From Patescibacteria group bacterium (lineage in GTDB: Bacteria > Patescibacteriota > Patescibacteriia > Patescibacteriales > WJLG01): a stretch of 45,170 nt of DNA. Below the pieces are notes generated by a model, which searched no databases, had not been told where the DNA came from, and saw nothing but the letters and a program-made list of their open reading frames with translations. Both the position numbers and the translations under genes were made by a program. This document shows, piece after piece, positions 1 through 11,300 of this stretch. The stretch lies in NCBI GenBank assembly GCA_028716485.1, contig JAQUPS010000012.1, positions 1 to 45,170 on the forward strand, read 5' to 3'. The first letter of the stretch is position 1. Each line of letters starts with the position of its first letter.

Positions 1-3000
1 TTAAGGCTCCCACGCTGGCGCCGATATGAAAAATGGCGCTGTTGCCATTGATGGTTATACTGTTGCCCAAATTAAGCGAGCCGGCGTATTCATCAAAGCT
101 TACCGAACTGCTGGAAATTAGGGAGTAGCCGGAAATCGACCAGTTGCCGGAAAAGCCCGCGGTAGAAGTGATCGAACCGGCGGTGAGATTGGCGGTGGCG
201 GCGGAAGAAGTCGCTCCGGAATTAAAAATCAAATTATCAGAAGCGAGCAAGGGTCCGGTCGGAGTATAGTTATTTCCGTCGTTCATATTATTGGCGTTCC
301 CCGTGCTGGAACGGCCATACCAATAACGGGTGGCGGCGGAAGTTGTCTGGACGAATTCGGTCGTGCCGCTGGCTTTGTTGCCGGCTCGGTCATAAACAAA
401 AATATTGAAAACATACTGCGTGCCGGAAGTAAGGCCGGTGATAGAAGTGGTGGTGTGGCCGAGATAAGTAATGGAACCGAGAGCCGAATCCGAAGAAGAA
501 CTGAAAAGCGTGTCAGTTTCTTTGACGCCCGAGGAGCCGGCTTTGTAATAAATTTTGTATTGATAAAAATGAGAATCCGAGGCGGCCGAGCCGAAAGCGA
601 GCGTCATCGAGCTGGTATTCTTTTTACTGAAAGTCAGACTGCCCGGCTTGGTCGGGTTGGTGGTGTCAATGGAAAAATTAGGAGTCGTGCCGTTGAAGGC
701 GGTCCAGGAGCGGGAACAGCCGTCAATGTCGCAGGCCAAGACTTGCCATTTATAATCATTGTCCGGCAGCGTGGTGATATCGACTTTTTTAACCGAGGCC
801 GGGGTTTGCCAGACGCGGGACGGGCAAGACGCCCAGGCCGTGCCCGAAGAACAAGCATTGGCCGGCGCGGTGGTTGCGGTGAGATAAGTTCCGCTCGTCG
901 AGGCTAATTGATAATACAAAGTAATAGCGTCCGATTCAGCGTCGGTAGTGGTGGCATAGAGATTAACTTCGGTTTGGCTGATGACGGCGGTGTTGCCGAG
1001 AGCGGTGGTTCCATCTGACTTATATTGATTCAAACCGGAAGGCGCGGCCGGAAAATTTTTGGTCGCGGTGGTGAATTCGGCAGTGCCGCTAGCTTTGTTG
1101 CCGTAAGTGTCATAAGCCCAGATGTTGAAAACATAATTGGCGCCGGAGAAAAGGCCGGAAATCGTGGTAGTGGCATGGCCGGAATAGGAAATCGAACCGA
1201 GCGCCGAATCCGAAGAGGAGCTGAAAACCGTATCGGTTATCTTGACGCCCGAGGTGCCGGCTTTGTAATAAATCTTGTATTGGGAAAAATGGGGATCGGC
1301 CGAAGCCGAGCTGAAAGCAAGCGTGATTGAGCCGTCATTTTTTTTGCTCAAACTTAAATTGCCCGGAACGGTCGGGGCGGTGGCGTCGATGGTGAAATTG
1401 GGGGTCGCGCCGTTGAAGGCGGTCCAGGAGCGGGAACAGCCGTCCGCGTCGCAGGCGAGCGCTTGCCATTTATAGCTATTGTCCGCGATAGTTTTTATAT
1501 CGACTTTTTTGGTGGCGGCCGGAGTCTGCCAAACGCGGGAGGGGCAAGATGCCCAGGTTGTGCCCGAAGAGCAGGCGTTGGCCGGCGCGGTCGTCGCGGT
1601 AAGATATGTTCCGCTCGTCGAAGCCAATTGATAGTAAAGCGTGATGGCGTCGGAATCGGCATCGGTGGAGGTGGCGAAAAGATTTATTTCGTTTTGATTA
1701 ATCGGGGCGCCGTTGGCAAGCGCGGTAATTCCGTCAGAGCGATATTGATTAAGGCTGCTTGGCGCGGCCGGATAATTTTTGGTGGTGATGGCGATTTCCG
1801 TAGTGCCGCTGGCTTTGTTGCCAGCCAGGTCATAGGCGTAAATATTAAAAACATATTGGACATTGGGGAATAAGCCGCTGATAGTTGTCGTAGCCGCGCC
1901 ACCGTAAGTTTTACTACCCAGATTGGCGTCGGAGGAAGAACCGAACAGAGTGTTAGTTTCTTTGACGCCTGATGATCCGGCTTTATAATAAATTTTATAT
2001 TGATAAAAATTGGTTTCCGTAGTGGCGCCGTGAAACGCCAACGTGATAGTCGTATCATTTTTTTTGCTCAAAGTCAGGCTGCCCGGCGCGGTGGGGGCGG
2101 TCGTATCCACGCTGATGTTCGGGATCACCGGATTAAACGGATTCCAATTATTGCAGCCGCTGATGCCGCAGCCCAAGACTTGCCAGCGATAACTGCCGTC
2201 CGGGACGGAATTAAGTTTCATAAACTTCGGCCCGGCCGGAGTAATATCCCGCACCTGCACGGCGTTGAGCGCCAGATAATGATAAGCGGAGCTGTGAAGA
2301 TTGATCGTTTCAGTCGCGGCGGTCGCGACAAAATCGCCATATCCATACTGGCCGGGCACGGGAGCGGCCGCGGTCATATCGAGCGAATTGGTATCGGTAA
2401 AAGAAATAGTCCCATAACTTGAATTATTATTGGTGCTGGACCAAACCTGAACCCGATACTTATGACCGACGGTCAGGCCGTGGAGCACTACCGGACGATT
2501 GCCGTTGCCGGCGCTGGTGAAATTGGCAAAATTGGCAATAATCCCGTTATAGCTGGCGATAGTCGAGCCGTCGGTTCCGATGCCTTCCGCGGAAGTGGTA
2601 AAAGTGATATTGCCGTCGCCGCTGCCGGCCAGACTGTTGGTGCCGGTAAAAGCGACTCCGTTGACGGTCTGTGAAGTGTTGGCCCAATCGTAGGCATAGA
2701 GAGTAGTGCCGGAATTATCAACATCAGTGCCGGCGCTGATGGCCGTCGGACCGGTCCAGGTCATAGCCAGGGCGGCGGCGGAAATTCCCCAAACGCGGGA
2801 AGGGCAGGAAGCATAAGCGGTGCCGGTCACGCAGGCATTGCTCGGCGCCGAGGAAGTGGAGGTGATAAAAGCGCCGCTGGTGGTGGCCAGCTGATAATAA
2901 AGGTATTTATAGGTAGTGGAGGTGGCATAAAGATTGATTTGATTTTGTTTGATCCAGGCGCCATTAGAGAGCGGCGTGGAAGTGCTGTTGCCGTATTGCT

Positions 3001-6000
3001 GCAAGCCGGTCGGGTAACTTTTGATATAAGCCGTGGCTTCAGCCGAGGCATGAGCTTTGTTGCCGTAAGTATCGTAAGCCCAGATATTAAAAACATAAGT
3101 GACGCCGGAGCTAAGTCCGGTGACGGTGGTGGTGGTATGGCCGGAATAAGTCCGGGAACTGAAAACCGTATCGCCCGGCGTAGTTGATGAACCGAAAGCC
3201 GTATCGGTTTCCGCCGCGCCCGAGCTGCCGATTTTATAATAAATCTTGTATTGGCGGAAATTGGTTTCCGCGGCGGCCGCGCCAAGATTCAAAACCACGC
3301 TGGTGCCGTCTCTTTTGTTGACGGTAAGCGATCCCAGGCCGGTCGGCGCCTGGTTGTCGATATACAAAATCGTATTGGCGGATTTGGTCGCGCCGCGATT
3401 ATCGCTGACGGTGATTCGCAAACAATAAGTATTATCCCCCGTCGGCAAATCGGTTTGGGAGAGCCAGACCGTGTTGACGGTGTTAGCGCCCGAAGAAGTC
3501 AGAATCCAGCCGGTGGAGGTGCCGATTTGATAGGCGTTTTTATTCTGGACTTTCGGGTCGCCGAACATTGCCGAAGTATTGGCATCGGTTTCATCCACTG
3601 TCGCCTTGGACGGACTGGAAAAATCGCAGCCCGCGCCAACGACATATTCCAGCTTGGCCATCAGCTGATTATCTTTATCCGCGTCATTGGCGGTAAAAGA
3701 AAGGTCCACTTTCCCCGTGCCGTCGATTCGTTGCGCCGCGGAATTGAAGGTAATCGTCGGCGTGCGGTCGGTGCGATCATAAATCAGCGAAGTGCTGGCC
3801 TTGTTGCCGGCCGAATCATAAGCCCAAAGCGAAAAACTATACCAGGTGCTGGTAGCCAATCCGGTAACGGTGGTGGAAGATTTGCCGTTAAAGGAAAGCG
3901 AACCGAGATTGGCGTCCGAACTCGAACCCCAAAGCGAATCGGTTTCATGGATTGCGGTGGTGGAGCCGGTGCGATAATATATTTTGTATTGATAAAAATT
4001 AATTTCAGTCGCGGCGGCCGGGAATCCCAGTTTGATGGAAGTGGAAGAGGAAGCGATGCGGGTCAGAGTATTGGTGAAAGTCGGAACGACGGTATCGACT
4101 TTAAAATTCGGCGCCGAAGCGCTGAAAACTGTCCAAGCGCGGGCGCAGCCGTCAGTATCGCAGGCGATCGCCTGCCATTTGTAGCCGGTAGCGGAATCGG
4201 GAATTGATTTTATGTCAGCCTTGATCGCTTTAGTCGAGTACCAAATCCGGCTCGGACAACTTGTGTAAGCCGTGCCCGAAGAGCAAGCATTAGCCGGCGT
4301 AGTCGTCGCGGCAAGGAAAGTTCCGGAAGTGGTGGCTAATTGATAATAAATGGTAATCAGGTCAGCGTCGGCATCGGTGGAAGTGGCGTAGAGATTCACT
4401 TCGTTCTGGTTAGTCCAGCCGCCCTTGGTTATCAGCGTGCTTCCGTCAGCTTTATATTGCTGGACATTGGTACTGCTCGTTGCCAGCACGGCCGGAAAAT
4501 TTTTGGTCGTCTGGACAAATTCGGTCGTGCCGCTAGCCTTGTTGCCGGCCTTATCATAAGCCCAGATATTAAAAACGTATTGGGTGCCGGCATTAAGTCC
4601 GGTGATGGCGGTGGTGGCGTGGCCGGAATAAGTAATCGAGCCTAACGCGGCATCGCCCGGACTGGTCGATGAGCCGAAAAGCGTGTCGGTTATTTTGACG
4701 CCTGACGACCCGGCTTTGTAGAAAATTTTGTATTGATAAAAATTGGTCTCGGTGGTGGCGCCGTTGAAATTAACCGTGACGCCGGTGTTATTTTTTTTAT
4801 TCAAAGTCAGGCTGCCCGGGGCGGTGGGAGGAGTGGTATCAAGGCTGAAATTCGGCGTCGTCACATTAAACACCTTCCAGGCCTTGGAACAGGTGTTGAG
4901 ATTGCAGGCCAGGGCTTGCCATTTATAATCGTTGGACGGAATGCCGGTAATATCCGCTTTGACCAAGCGGCTGGAATACCAAATTTTTCCCGGACAGCTG
5001 CCGTAGGCCGTCCCGGTTGAACAAGGACTGGCCGGCGTGGTGGTGGCCGTAATCAGAGTTCCGGAAGTCGAAGCCAATTGGTAGTAAATCGTCGGCGTGC
5101 CGTTTTGCCCGTTGGTGGAAGTGGCATAAAGATTAACTTCCGCCGCATTCAACCAGCCGCCATTGATAATATTAGTCGAGCCGTCGGATTTATACTGAGC
5201 CAAATCTTCGGCAACCGGCGGAGCGGTGGTATTTACCAATTCAACCGTGCCGCTCGCTTTATTGCCGTAAGCGTCATAGGCCCAGATATTATAAACATAG
5301 CGGGTGCTGAACTGCAGGCCGGAAATGGTGGTGGTGGAATGGCTTAAATAAGTTTTTGAGCCGAGCGCGGCGTCGCCCGGGGAGGTGGAAGAGCTGAACT
5401 CGGTATCGGTTTCCCTGGCGCCCGAGGAGCCGATTTTGTAGAAAATTTTGTAGCGCGAAAAATTCGTTTCCGTCGTGGCTGAATTAAAATTGATGGTGAT
5501 AGTCGTGTTATTATATTTATTCACCGTCAGCGGGCCGGGCGCTGTCGGCGCTTTGTTGTCGATATAAAGCGAGGAGGTGGACACGGCGGTCGCGCCTTTA
5601 TTATCACTGACCGTAAGCCTAAGGCAATATGTTCCGTCGGCGGTCGGCAAATCGGTTTTCGCGAGCCAAACCGTGTTGACGGTGTTGGCGCCGGAAGAAG
5701 TGATGATCCAGCCGGTGCTGGTGCCGATCTGATAAGTATTTTTATTCTGCACTTTGGGGTCGCCGTAAGTGGCGGTGGTGGCCGCGTCGGTTTCATCGAG
5801 CGCGGCCTGATTGGCCGAAGTATGGCATAAGGCATCGGCGAAATATTCCACCCGAGCCATCAGCTGGATATCTTTATCCGGATCATTGGTCGTGAAAGAA
5901 ATATCGACTTTACCCGAGGCATCGACGCGTTCGGCGCGGGAATTAATCGCCAGCGTCGGCGAGCGGTCGGTGCGATCCCACATTAAAGTCGTGCTGGCTT

Positions 6001-7130
6001 TGTTGCCGATCTGGTCATAGGCCCAGAGGGAAAAACTGTAGGTGGTCACCGCGGCAAGCCCGGTGATGGTGGTGGAAGATTTGCCGTTAAAGGTCTGGGA
6101 GCCGAGATTGGCGTCCGAACTCGAACCCCAAAGCGAATCGGTTTCGTGGATTTTCGTGGTCGAGCCGATTTTATAATATATTTTGTATTGATAAAAAAAG
6201 GCTTCGGTGGCCGCGGTCGGGAAACCGAGCTTGATGGAAGCGGTGGTGGAAGCGATGCGGGTCAAGGTGTTGGTGAAGGCCGGGGCAGTGGCGTCGATTT
6301 TGATATTCGGCGTCGTCCCGTTGAACGCTGTCCAGCTTTTCGCGCAGCCGTCGGCGTCGCAAGCCAAAACCTGCCATTTATAATTACCGTCGGGAATGGC
6401 GGTGATATCGGCTTTCTTGGTAGCCGCCGGCGTCTGCCAGACCCGGGCGGGACAAGCCGCCCAGGCCGCGCCTGAAGAGCAGGCGCCCGCCGGCGTGGTA
6501 GTGACCGTGATGTATGTTCCCGAAGTGGTAGCTAATTGATAATACAAAGTGATAGCGTCGGAATCGGCGTCGGTGGAGGTGGAGAAAAGTTTTACTTCAT
6601 TCTGATTAGTGAAAGCGCTATTGGCAATCAAGGTCGCGCCGTCGGATTTGTATTGATTCAAGCTGCTGGCTGAAGCCGGAAAATTTTTGGTCGTCTGGAC
6701 AAATTCGGTCGTGCCGCTGGCTTTGTTGCCGGCCTTGTCATAAGCCCAGATATTGAAAACGTACTGGGTATTAACGGAAAGTCCGGTAACAGTGGTAGTG
6801 GAATGATGCGAAAGGGTCGAAGTGCCCAGGGCCGTGTCGCCGGGGCTGGTGGAGGAGCCGAAAAGCGTGTCGCTTATCTTAAGACCCGAAGCGCCGGCTT
6901 TATAGAAAATCTTATATTGGTAAAAATTGGTATCAGTGGAAGTCGCGGCGAATTTCAATGTGACGCTTGAATCGTTTTTTTTGCTTAAAGTCAGGGAGCC
7001 GGGAACGGTGGGGTTGGTGGTATCAATTCTGATGTTCGGCGTGCTGGCGTTGAAGGCGGTCCAGGCGGAACAGCCGTCCGAAGTGCAGGCCAGGGCTTGC
7101 CATTTATAATTGCCGTCCGGAACAGTGTTA
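1..7130 (-). repeat. Tandem ~720-745 bp (about 240 aa) FN3-containing coding modules
   Basis: The FYQYKIYYK-encoding motif recurs near 548, 1268, 1988, 3238, 3977, 4722, 5448, 6178 and 6901; 692-724 and 1412-1444 are identical at an exact 720-bp offset. Confidence 0.85.
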
Positions 7131-8110
7131 ATTTTCATATACTTCGGCTCGGTGGCGGCTACGGTCGTGTCGCGCAATTGCATCGCGTTCAAAATACCCT
7201 GGTAATAACCCGCGCCCGACGGCGTGACGGTAATGGCCTGCGTCGTCCCGTTGGCGGTAAAGGTTCCGGTGACATATTGTCCCACGCCAGAGCTATTGGT
7301 AATGTTGTCATCAACGGTAACATTATTGGTGGCCGCGTAATTTGTCGTACCCGGGTCGTAATAAGAATCATTGGCCCACAATTGGACTTTATACGAATGG
7401 CCGCTCGTTAAATTATTCAAAGTCAAGGTCCAGGCGGTTGCGACATAATACTGGCCGATCAAACCGGACAGGACATTCTGATAAGCGGCGGAAAGCAAAG
7501 CTGAATCGCCGTAAACAACATTGGAAGTATTTGGTCCGGAAGTGTTCACTGTCAGATCGGAAGACGCGCCGACATTGCCATTGCTGACATTGGTGCCGAC
7601 AAAGGCGACGCCGTTCAATGTCTGGTTTATATTCGACCAGGCGTAAGCGTATTTCAACGTTCCATCCGTCTTAACATCGGTATCCCCGGAAATATTCGTT
7701 GCCGTTCCCCAGGTTATGCCGGTACCGCCGCCGCCCGCGGAGGTGGCGCCCCAGACTCGGGAGGGACAAGAAGCCCAGGCCGTGCCCGACGAACATACGG
7801 TGCTCGGCGTAGAAGTAGAGGAAATAAAAGTGCCGCTGGTGGTGGCGAGCTGATAATAAATTATCACCGCTTTATGGTCGGTATTGTCGGTCGAGGTGGC
7901 ATAAAGGTTGATTTGATTCTGCTTAAGATAGCCGCCGTTAGCGAGCGGCGTGGAAGTGCTTGAACCGTATTGGTTCATCGTCGCGGCGCTGGGCGCGGGC
8001 GGCTTGGCCGCCTGGGCGATAAAAAAACCAACAGCCAAAATCAGCCCGCTCGCCGCCAGGACGGACAGGATTATCTTTATTTTTTTATTTTTTAATAGCT
8101 GCTTAAACAT
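1..8110 (-). CDS. Giant secreted/surface protein with tandem FN3-like modules (partial, C-terminus beyond left edge)
   Basis: ATG at 8110 (MFKQLLKNKKIKIILSVLAASGLILAVGFFIAQAAKPP..., signal/TM segment). Same frame checked at 6118, 3991 and 1282; repeated YQYKIYYKAGSSG..SSSDANLGS..TTTITGL..YVFNIWAYDKAGNKASGT motifs. Absent from ORF track because no stop lies in the window. Confidence 0.9.
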   Translation of the reverse strand, partial: MFKQLLKNKKIKIILSVLAASGLILAVGFFIAQAAKPPAPSAATMNQYGSSTSTPLANGGYLKQNQINLYATSTDNTDHKAVIIYYQLATTSGTFISSTSTPSTVCSSGTAWASCPSRVWGATSAGGGGTGITWGTATNISGDTDVKTDGTLKYAYAWSNINQTLNGVAFVGTNVSNGNVGASSDLTVNTSGPNTSNVVYGDSALLSAAYQNVLSGLIGQYYVATAWTLTLNNLTSGHSYKVQLWANDSYYDPGTTNYAATNNVTVDDNITNSSGVGQYVTGTFTANGTTQAITVTPSGAGYYQGILNAMQLRDTTVAATEPKYMKINTVPDGNYKWQALACTSDGCSAWTAFNASTPNIRIDTTNPTVPGSLTLSKKNDSSVTLKFAATSTDTNFYQYKIFYKAGASGLKISDTLFGSSTSPGDTALGTSTLSHHSTTTVTGLSVNTQYVFNIWAYDKAGNKASGTTEFVQTTKNFPASASSLNQYKSDGATLIANSAFTNQNEVKLFSTSTDADSDAITLYYQLATTSGTYITVTTTPAGACSSGAAWAACPARVWQTPAATKKADITAIPDGNYKWQVLACDADGCAKSWTAFNGTTPNIKIDATAPAFTNTLTRIASTTASIKLGFPTAATEAFFYQYKIYYKIGSTTKIHETDSLWGSSSDANLGSQTFNGKSSTTITGLAAVTTYSFSLWAYDQIGNKASTTLMWDRTDRSPTLAINSRAERVDASGKVDISFTTNDPDKDIQLMARVEYFADALCHTSANQAALDETDAATTATYGDPKVQNKNTYQIGTSTGWIITSSGANTVNTVWLAKTDLPTADGTYCLRLTVSDNKGATAVSTSSLYIDNKAPTAPGPLTVNKYNNTTITINFNSATTETNFSRYKIFYKIGSSGARETDTEFSSSTSPGDAALGSKTYLSHSTTTISGLQFSTRYVYNIWAYDAYGNKASGTVELVNTTAPPVAEDLAQYKSDGSTNIINGGWLNAAEVNLYATSTNGQNGTPTIYYQLASTSGTLITATTTPASPCSTGTAYGSCPGKIWYSSRLVKADITGIPSNDYKWQALACNLNTCSKAWKVFNVTTPNFSLDTTPPTAPGSLTLNKKNNTGVTVNFNGATTETNFYQYKIFYKAGSSGVKITDTLFGSSTSPGDAALGSITYSGHATTAITGLNAGTQYVFNIWAYDKAGNKASGTTEFVQTTKNFPAVLATSSTNVQQYKADGSTLITKGGWTNQNEVNLYATSTDADADLITIYYQLATTSGTFLAATTTPANACSSGTAYTSCPSRIWYSTKAIKADIKSIPDSATGYKWQAIACDTDGCARAWTVFSASAPNFKVDTVVPTFTNTLTRIASSSTSIKLGFPAAATEINFYQYKIYYRTGSTTAIHETDSLWGSSSDANLGSLSFNGKSSTTVTGLATSTWYSFSLWAYDSAGNKASTSLIYDRTDRTPTITFNSAAQRIDGTGKVDLSFTANDADKDNQLMAKLEYVVGAGCDFSSPSKATVDETDANTSAMFGDPKVQNKNAYQIGTSTGWILTSSGANTVNTVWLSQTDLPTGDNTYCLRITVSDNRGATKSANTILYIDNQAPTGLGSLTVNKRDGTSVVLNLGAAAAETNFRQYKIYYKIGSSGAAETDTAFGSSTTPGDTVFSSRTYSGHTTTTVTGLSSGVTYVFNIWAYDTYGNKAHASAEATAYIKSYPTGLQQYGNSTSTPLSNGAWIKQNQINLYATSTTYKYLYYQLATTSGAFITSTSSAPSNACVTGTAYASCPSRVWGISAAALAMTWTGPTAISAGTDVDNSGTTLYAYDWANTSQTVNGVAFTGTNSLAGSGDGNITFTTSAEGIGTDGSTIASYNGIIANFANFTSAGNGNRPVVLHGLTVGHKYRVQVWSSTNNNSSYGTISFTDTNSLDMTAAAPVPGQYGYGDFVATAATETINLHSSAYHYLALNAVQVRDITPAGPKFMKLNSVPDGSYRWQVLGCGISGCNNWNPFNPVIPNISVDTTAPTAPGSLTLSKKNDTTITLAFHGATTETNFYQYKIYYKAGSSGVKETNTLFGSSSDANLGSKTYGGAATTTISGLFPNVQYVFNIYAYDLAGNKASGTTEIAITTKNYPAAPSSLNQYRSDGITALANGAPINQNEINLFATSTDADSDAITLYYQLASTSGTYLTATTAPANACSSGTTWASCPSRVWQTPAATKKVDIKTIADNSYKWQALACDADGCSRSWTAFNGATPNFTIDATAPTVPGNLSLSKKNDGSITLAFSSASADPHFSQYKIYYKAGTSGVKITDTVFSSSSDSALGSISYSGHATTTISGLFSGANYVFNIWAYDTYGNKASGTAEFTTATKNFPAAPSGLNQYKSDGTTALGNTAVISQTEVNLYATTTDAESDAITLYYQLASTSGTYLTATTAPANACSSGTAWASCPSRVWQTPASVKKVDITTLPDNDYKWQVLACDIDGCSRSWTAFNGTTPNFSIDTTNPTKPGSLTFSKKNTSSMTLAFGSAASDSHFYQYKIYYKAGSSGVKETDTLFSSSSDSALGSITYLGHTTTSITGLTSGTQYVFNIFVYDRAGNKASGTTEFVQTTSAATRYWYGRSSTGNANNMNDGNNYTPTGPLLASDNLIFNSGATSSAATANLTAGSITSTAGFSGNWSISGYSLISSSSVSFDEYAGSLNLGNSITINGNSAIFHIGASVGAL

Positions 8111-8316
8111 TTGGCGGTTTTTCTGATAAATACGGGATAAAATATTAATTTTAAATTTTAAAATAAATCAAAAAATTAAAATCTTAAATTTGGTTCCCGT
8201 ACAAGCCCCTCGTTAGAGGAGCGCGGCGATGATCGGCGTATTTCACAATCTTTTAAATTTGGTATTTGAAATTTATTTTAAAATTTAAAATTGAGATTTG
8301 TGATTTTAAAATTTTT

Positions 8317-11300
8317 CTATCCTCCCCCGTTGTCATTCCGCCAGCGGTAATGCTGCTGGTCGAGCCAGCTTTTGCGGATCTGAAAAATATTGCTATACGA
8401 ATCTTCGGCAGTGCGCAAGGAGGCGTCGGTGGAATAAAGTTCGCCGGAATAATTGACCGAGGAAGTAGTGAAGGAATTGGCAAAGATGATTTTAAAATCA
8501 ACCGTGCATAAATCAGCGGCGCAAGTGGAAGTGCTCTGCGGCGAAACGGCCGCCGCGCCGTTGGCGTCAGCGCCGGTTTCGGCAAAAACGCCGGTCGAGC
8601 GCGTCCAGGTGAATTTCAAATCATCAAATGGCGAAGAATAATCCAAGCTGTCGGCCAAGCGCAAAGTCACGTCGGTAAGCGCCGCATAACCGTCGACATC
8701 GGCAATCTTGGCGCGGAAATTCCAGGCGCTGGAATTATCAGCCACGGCAATATTGGTTGTCGTGCCGGTGCTTTCCGGATTAACAAACTGCAAAGATTTA
8801 TTGGTCAAATCCGCGTCGGTTTTCGCCGTCACTTCCGTGGCCATCGCCGTATTGCCGAAAGAATCATAAGCCCAGATATTAAAAACGTAATGGGTGTCGG
8901 CGCTTAAGCCACTGACAATCACCGAGCTGGAGCCGTTGAAATCATAAGCGTTCAAAGCCGAATTAACGAACTGCGTATCGCCAGTCGTCACGCCGCTGGT
9001 GCCGGCTTTGTAGAAAATTTTATAAGCGTTAGCTGCCGGTTCGTTGCTGTCCTGGGCAAAATGGGTAATCGGCAAAAGAAGCTGAAGCGATGTTTCCGTT
9101 GAACTGCCGACTGTCAAATTTCCCGAGACGCTCGGCTTGACATTGTCGAGGACGACGACAATGGTTGACGAAACAATCTGATCATCCACGCCGTCATTGG
9201 CGGTGAGGCGCAGGCAATAAGTGCTGCTGGCCGCCGGAACATCGGTTGCCGAGAGCCAGTCGAAGTTAATCGTATTCTCGCCGGTGGAAGTCAAAATATA
9301 ATACGAACTGGTGCCGATACGATAAGTTTCACTGTTGTCGCGCTGAACTGTGCCGAAAGTCGCGGTCAGATTATTGGCATCAATAGTCGCCAAACTCGCC
9401 GAAGTAAAATCACATAAGGAGCCGGCCTGATATTCCAGCTTGGCGCGCAACGTGTTGTCGTCATTGGCGTCATCGGCGGTGAAAGAAATATCCACCCGGC
9501 CGCTGCCGTCGGTTTTTTCCGCGGCCGAATTGAAAGAAGCGGTCGGCGGGTCATTGGCAATCACATCGATGCCCGCGGTCGAGCTGGAACGGTTGCCGAA
9601 AGCATCGTAAGCGAAAAGATTGAAAGTATATTTTAAGCCGGCAGTCAGACCATTGATAGTCGTGGTGGTGGCGCGGTTAAAATTCGCGCTGGCCAAATTA
9701 GCGTCCGATGAAGATCCGAATAAATTTCCGGCTTCGGTAACGGGCGCGCCGTCGTATAGCTTGTAATAAATTTTATATTGCCGGAAATGGGAATCAGTGG
9801 AAGTGGCGGCGAATTTCAAAGTCACACTCGCGCCCGTTTTTGACGACAAAGTTAAATTACCCGGAACAGTCGGCGCCGCGTTATCGATCACCACCGTCGT
9901 CGTCGCCGGCGCAGTCTGGTCGCTGATATTGTCATTGGCAGTCAGGCGCAAGCAATAAGTTCCATCGCCAGCCGGCAAATCCGTTTTGGAAAGCCAGTCG
10001 AATAAAATATTATTCGTTCCGGAAGCGGTATCGATCCAGCCGGTCGAGGTGCCGATTTGATAAATATTTTTATTGGCGATCACCGGCAAACCCAAATCAG
10101 CGCTGACAAAAGTTTCGTCTAAAAGCGGCGCCAGCGGCGAACCGAAATCGCAATGACCGCCCGACTGCGCCACATATTCGATTTTGGCGCGGCAATTATC
10201 GCGGCTTAAATCATTGATGGCGATGGAAACATTAATTTTCCCCGAGCGGTCGGATTTCTCCGCGGCCGAATTGATAATGCCGGTCGGCGGACCTTCGATT
10301 TGCTGGGCGCCGAAAGCGAAAGTCGGATCAGGATAAGAATAATTTCTCGTCTGTACCGCGCCGAATAAATTGGTTTCCGCTCCCCCGCCCGCGGCGCTCG
10401 TGTCTTCATAGTAAGCGTAAAACGGTTTTCCATTAGTGGAAATAATTCTTGAACCGGCCAGATAAGTCGTGGCGTCGGCCGCGCCGAAATAAGCTTTGCC
10501 CGGATAATTTCCAACACCCAAGCAAGTCGAGCTGGAAACGAAATTATTATTCTGGTCATAAACGCTCAACTCAACCGTGCCGGATTCGGGCGCGCAGACT
10601 ACCGCGATATGCGCCGCGTTGGTGGGCAGCATATACTCGGCGGAAAATTCTTTGAACGGCAGAAACATCGTCGACTCGGTGCTGGTTCCTTCGTCCTGCT
10701 GGATAGCGTTGATCGCGCCGCTGATATTGCCGAGGCGAACGGCGTTGCCCGCGCCCTTTACTTCGCCGGTACAGATTTGATTGGTTTGCATTGCTCCCCG
10801 CGCCAAAGAAGAAATGGTCGTTGAAGAATTATTAGAACAATAAATGGAGAAAGAAGACGCGGAACCGGCGCCGATTAAATTGTATCTGGACTTCACGCCG
10901 TAAAGGTCGCTATTGCCAGCCGGATAGCCGAGTAAACTGTCGCCCGGGCCGCTATTGGCGAATGAAAATAAAACCGGTTTGGTCGCTTCCACGATGGCAA
11001 TGCTGTCGGTGGCGATATCCTGCGTTGCCATCCAGGCGCTGCCCGCCGCCACGGAATGAGTTTGTTTCAATGTCGCGCCGTCATAAATCGTGGTGGTGGC
11101 GTCGGCGAACGGCGCGTAGACATTAAAATTTTCCGCGTGCCGAAAAGAAGGAATGACAAAGCTTGTGCCGGTAAAAGAAATCGGAAGCGCCGATTCCAAA
11201 GCCGCGCCCCCTGATAATTTCGCCATCAGCGGACCTTTGGCTTTGATGACTGAATTCGAATTAAAGCCGGTGAACACGGCGGTCTGCTGGCGATTCAAAT

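Noticed and set aside
455-8000. Many plus-strand ORFs (e.g. 3251..4207, 318 aa) in the first 8 kb
   Set aside because: Antisense to the giant minus-strand FN3 gene; Arg/Gly/Ala-rich translations are the mirror of its repeats.
8253-8585. 110-aa minus ORF overlapping the end of the giant gene
   Set aside because: Alternative frame running into A/T-rich element A; used only as a frameshift possibility.
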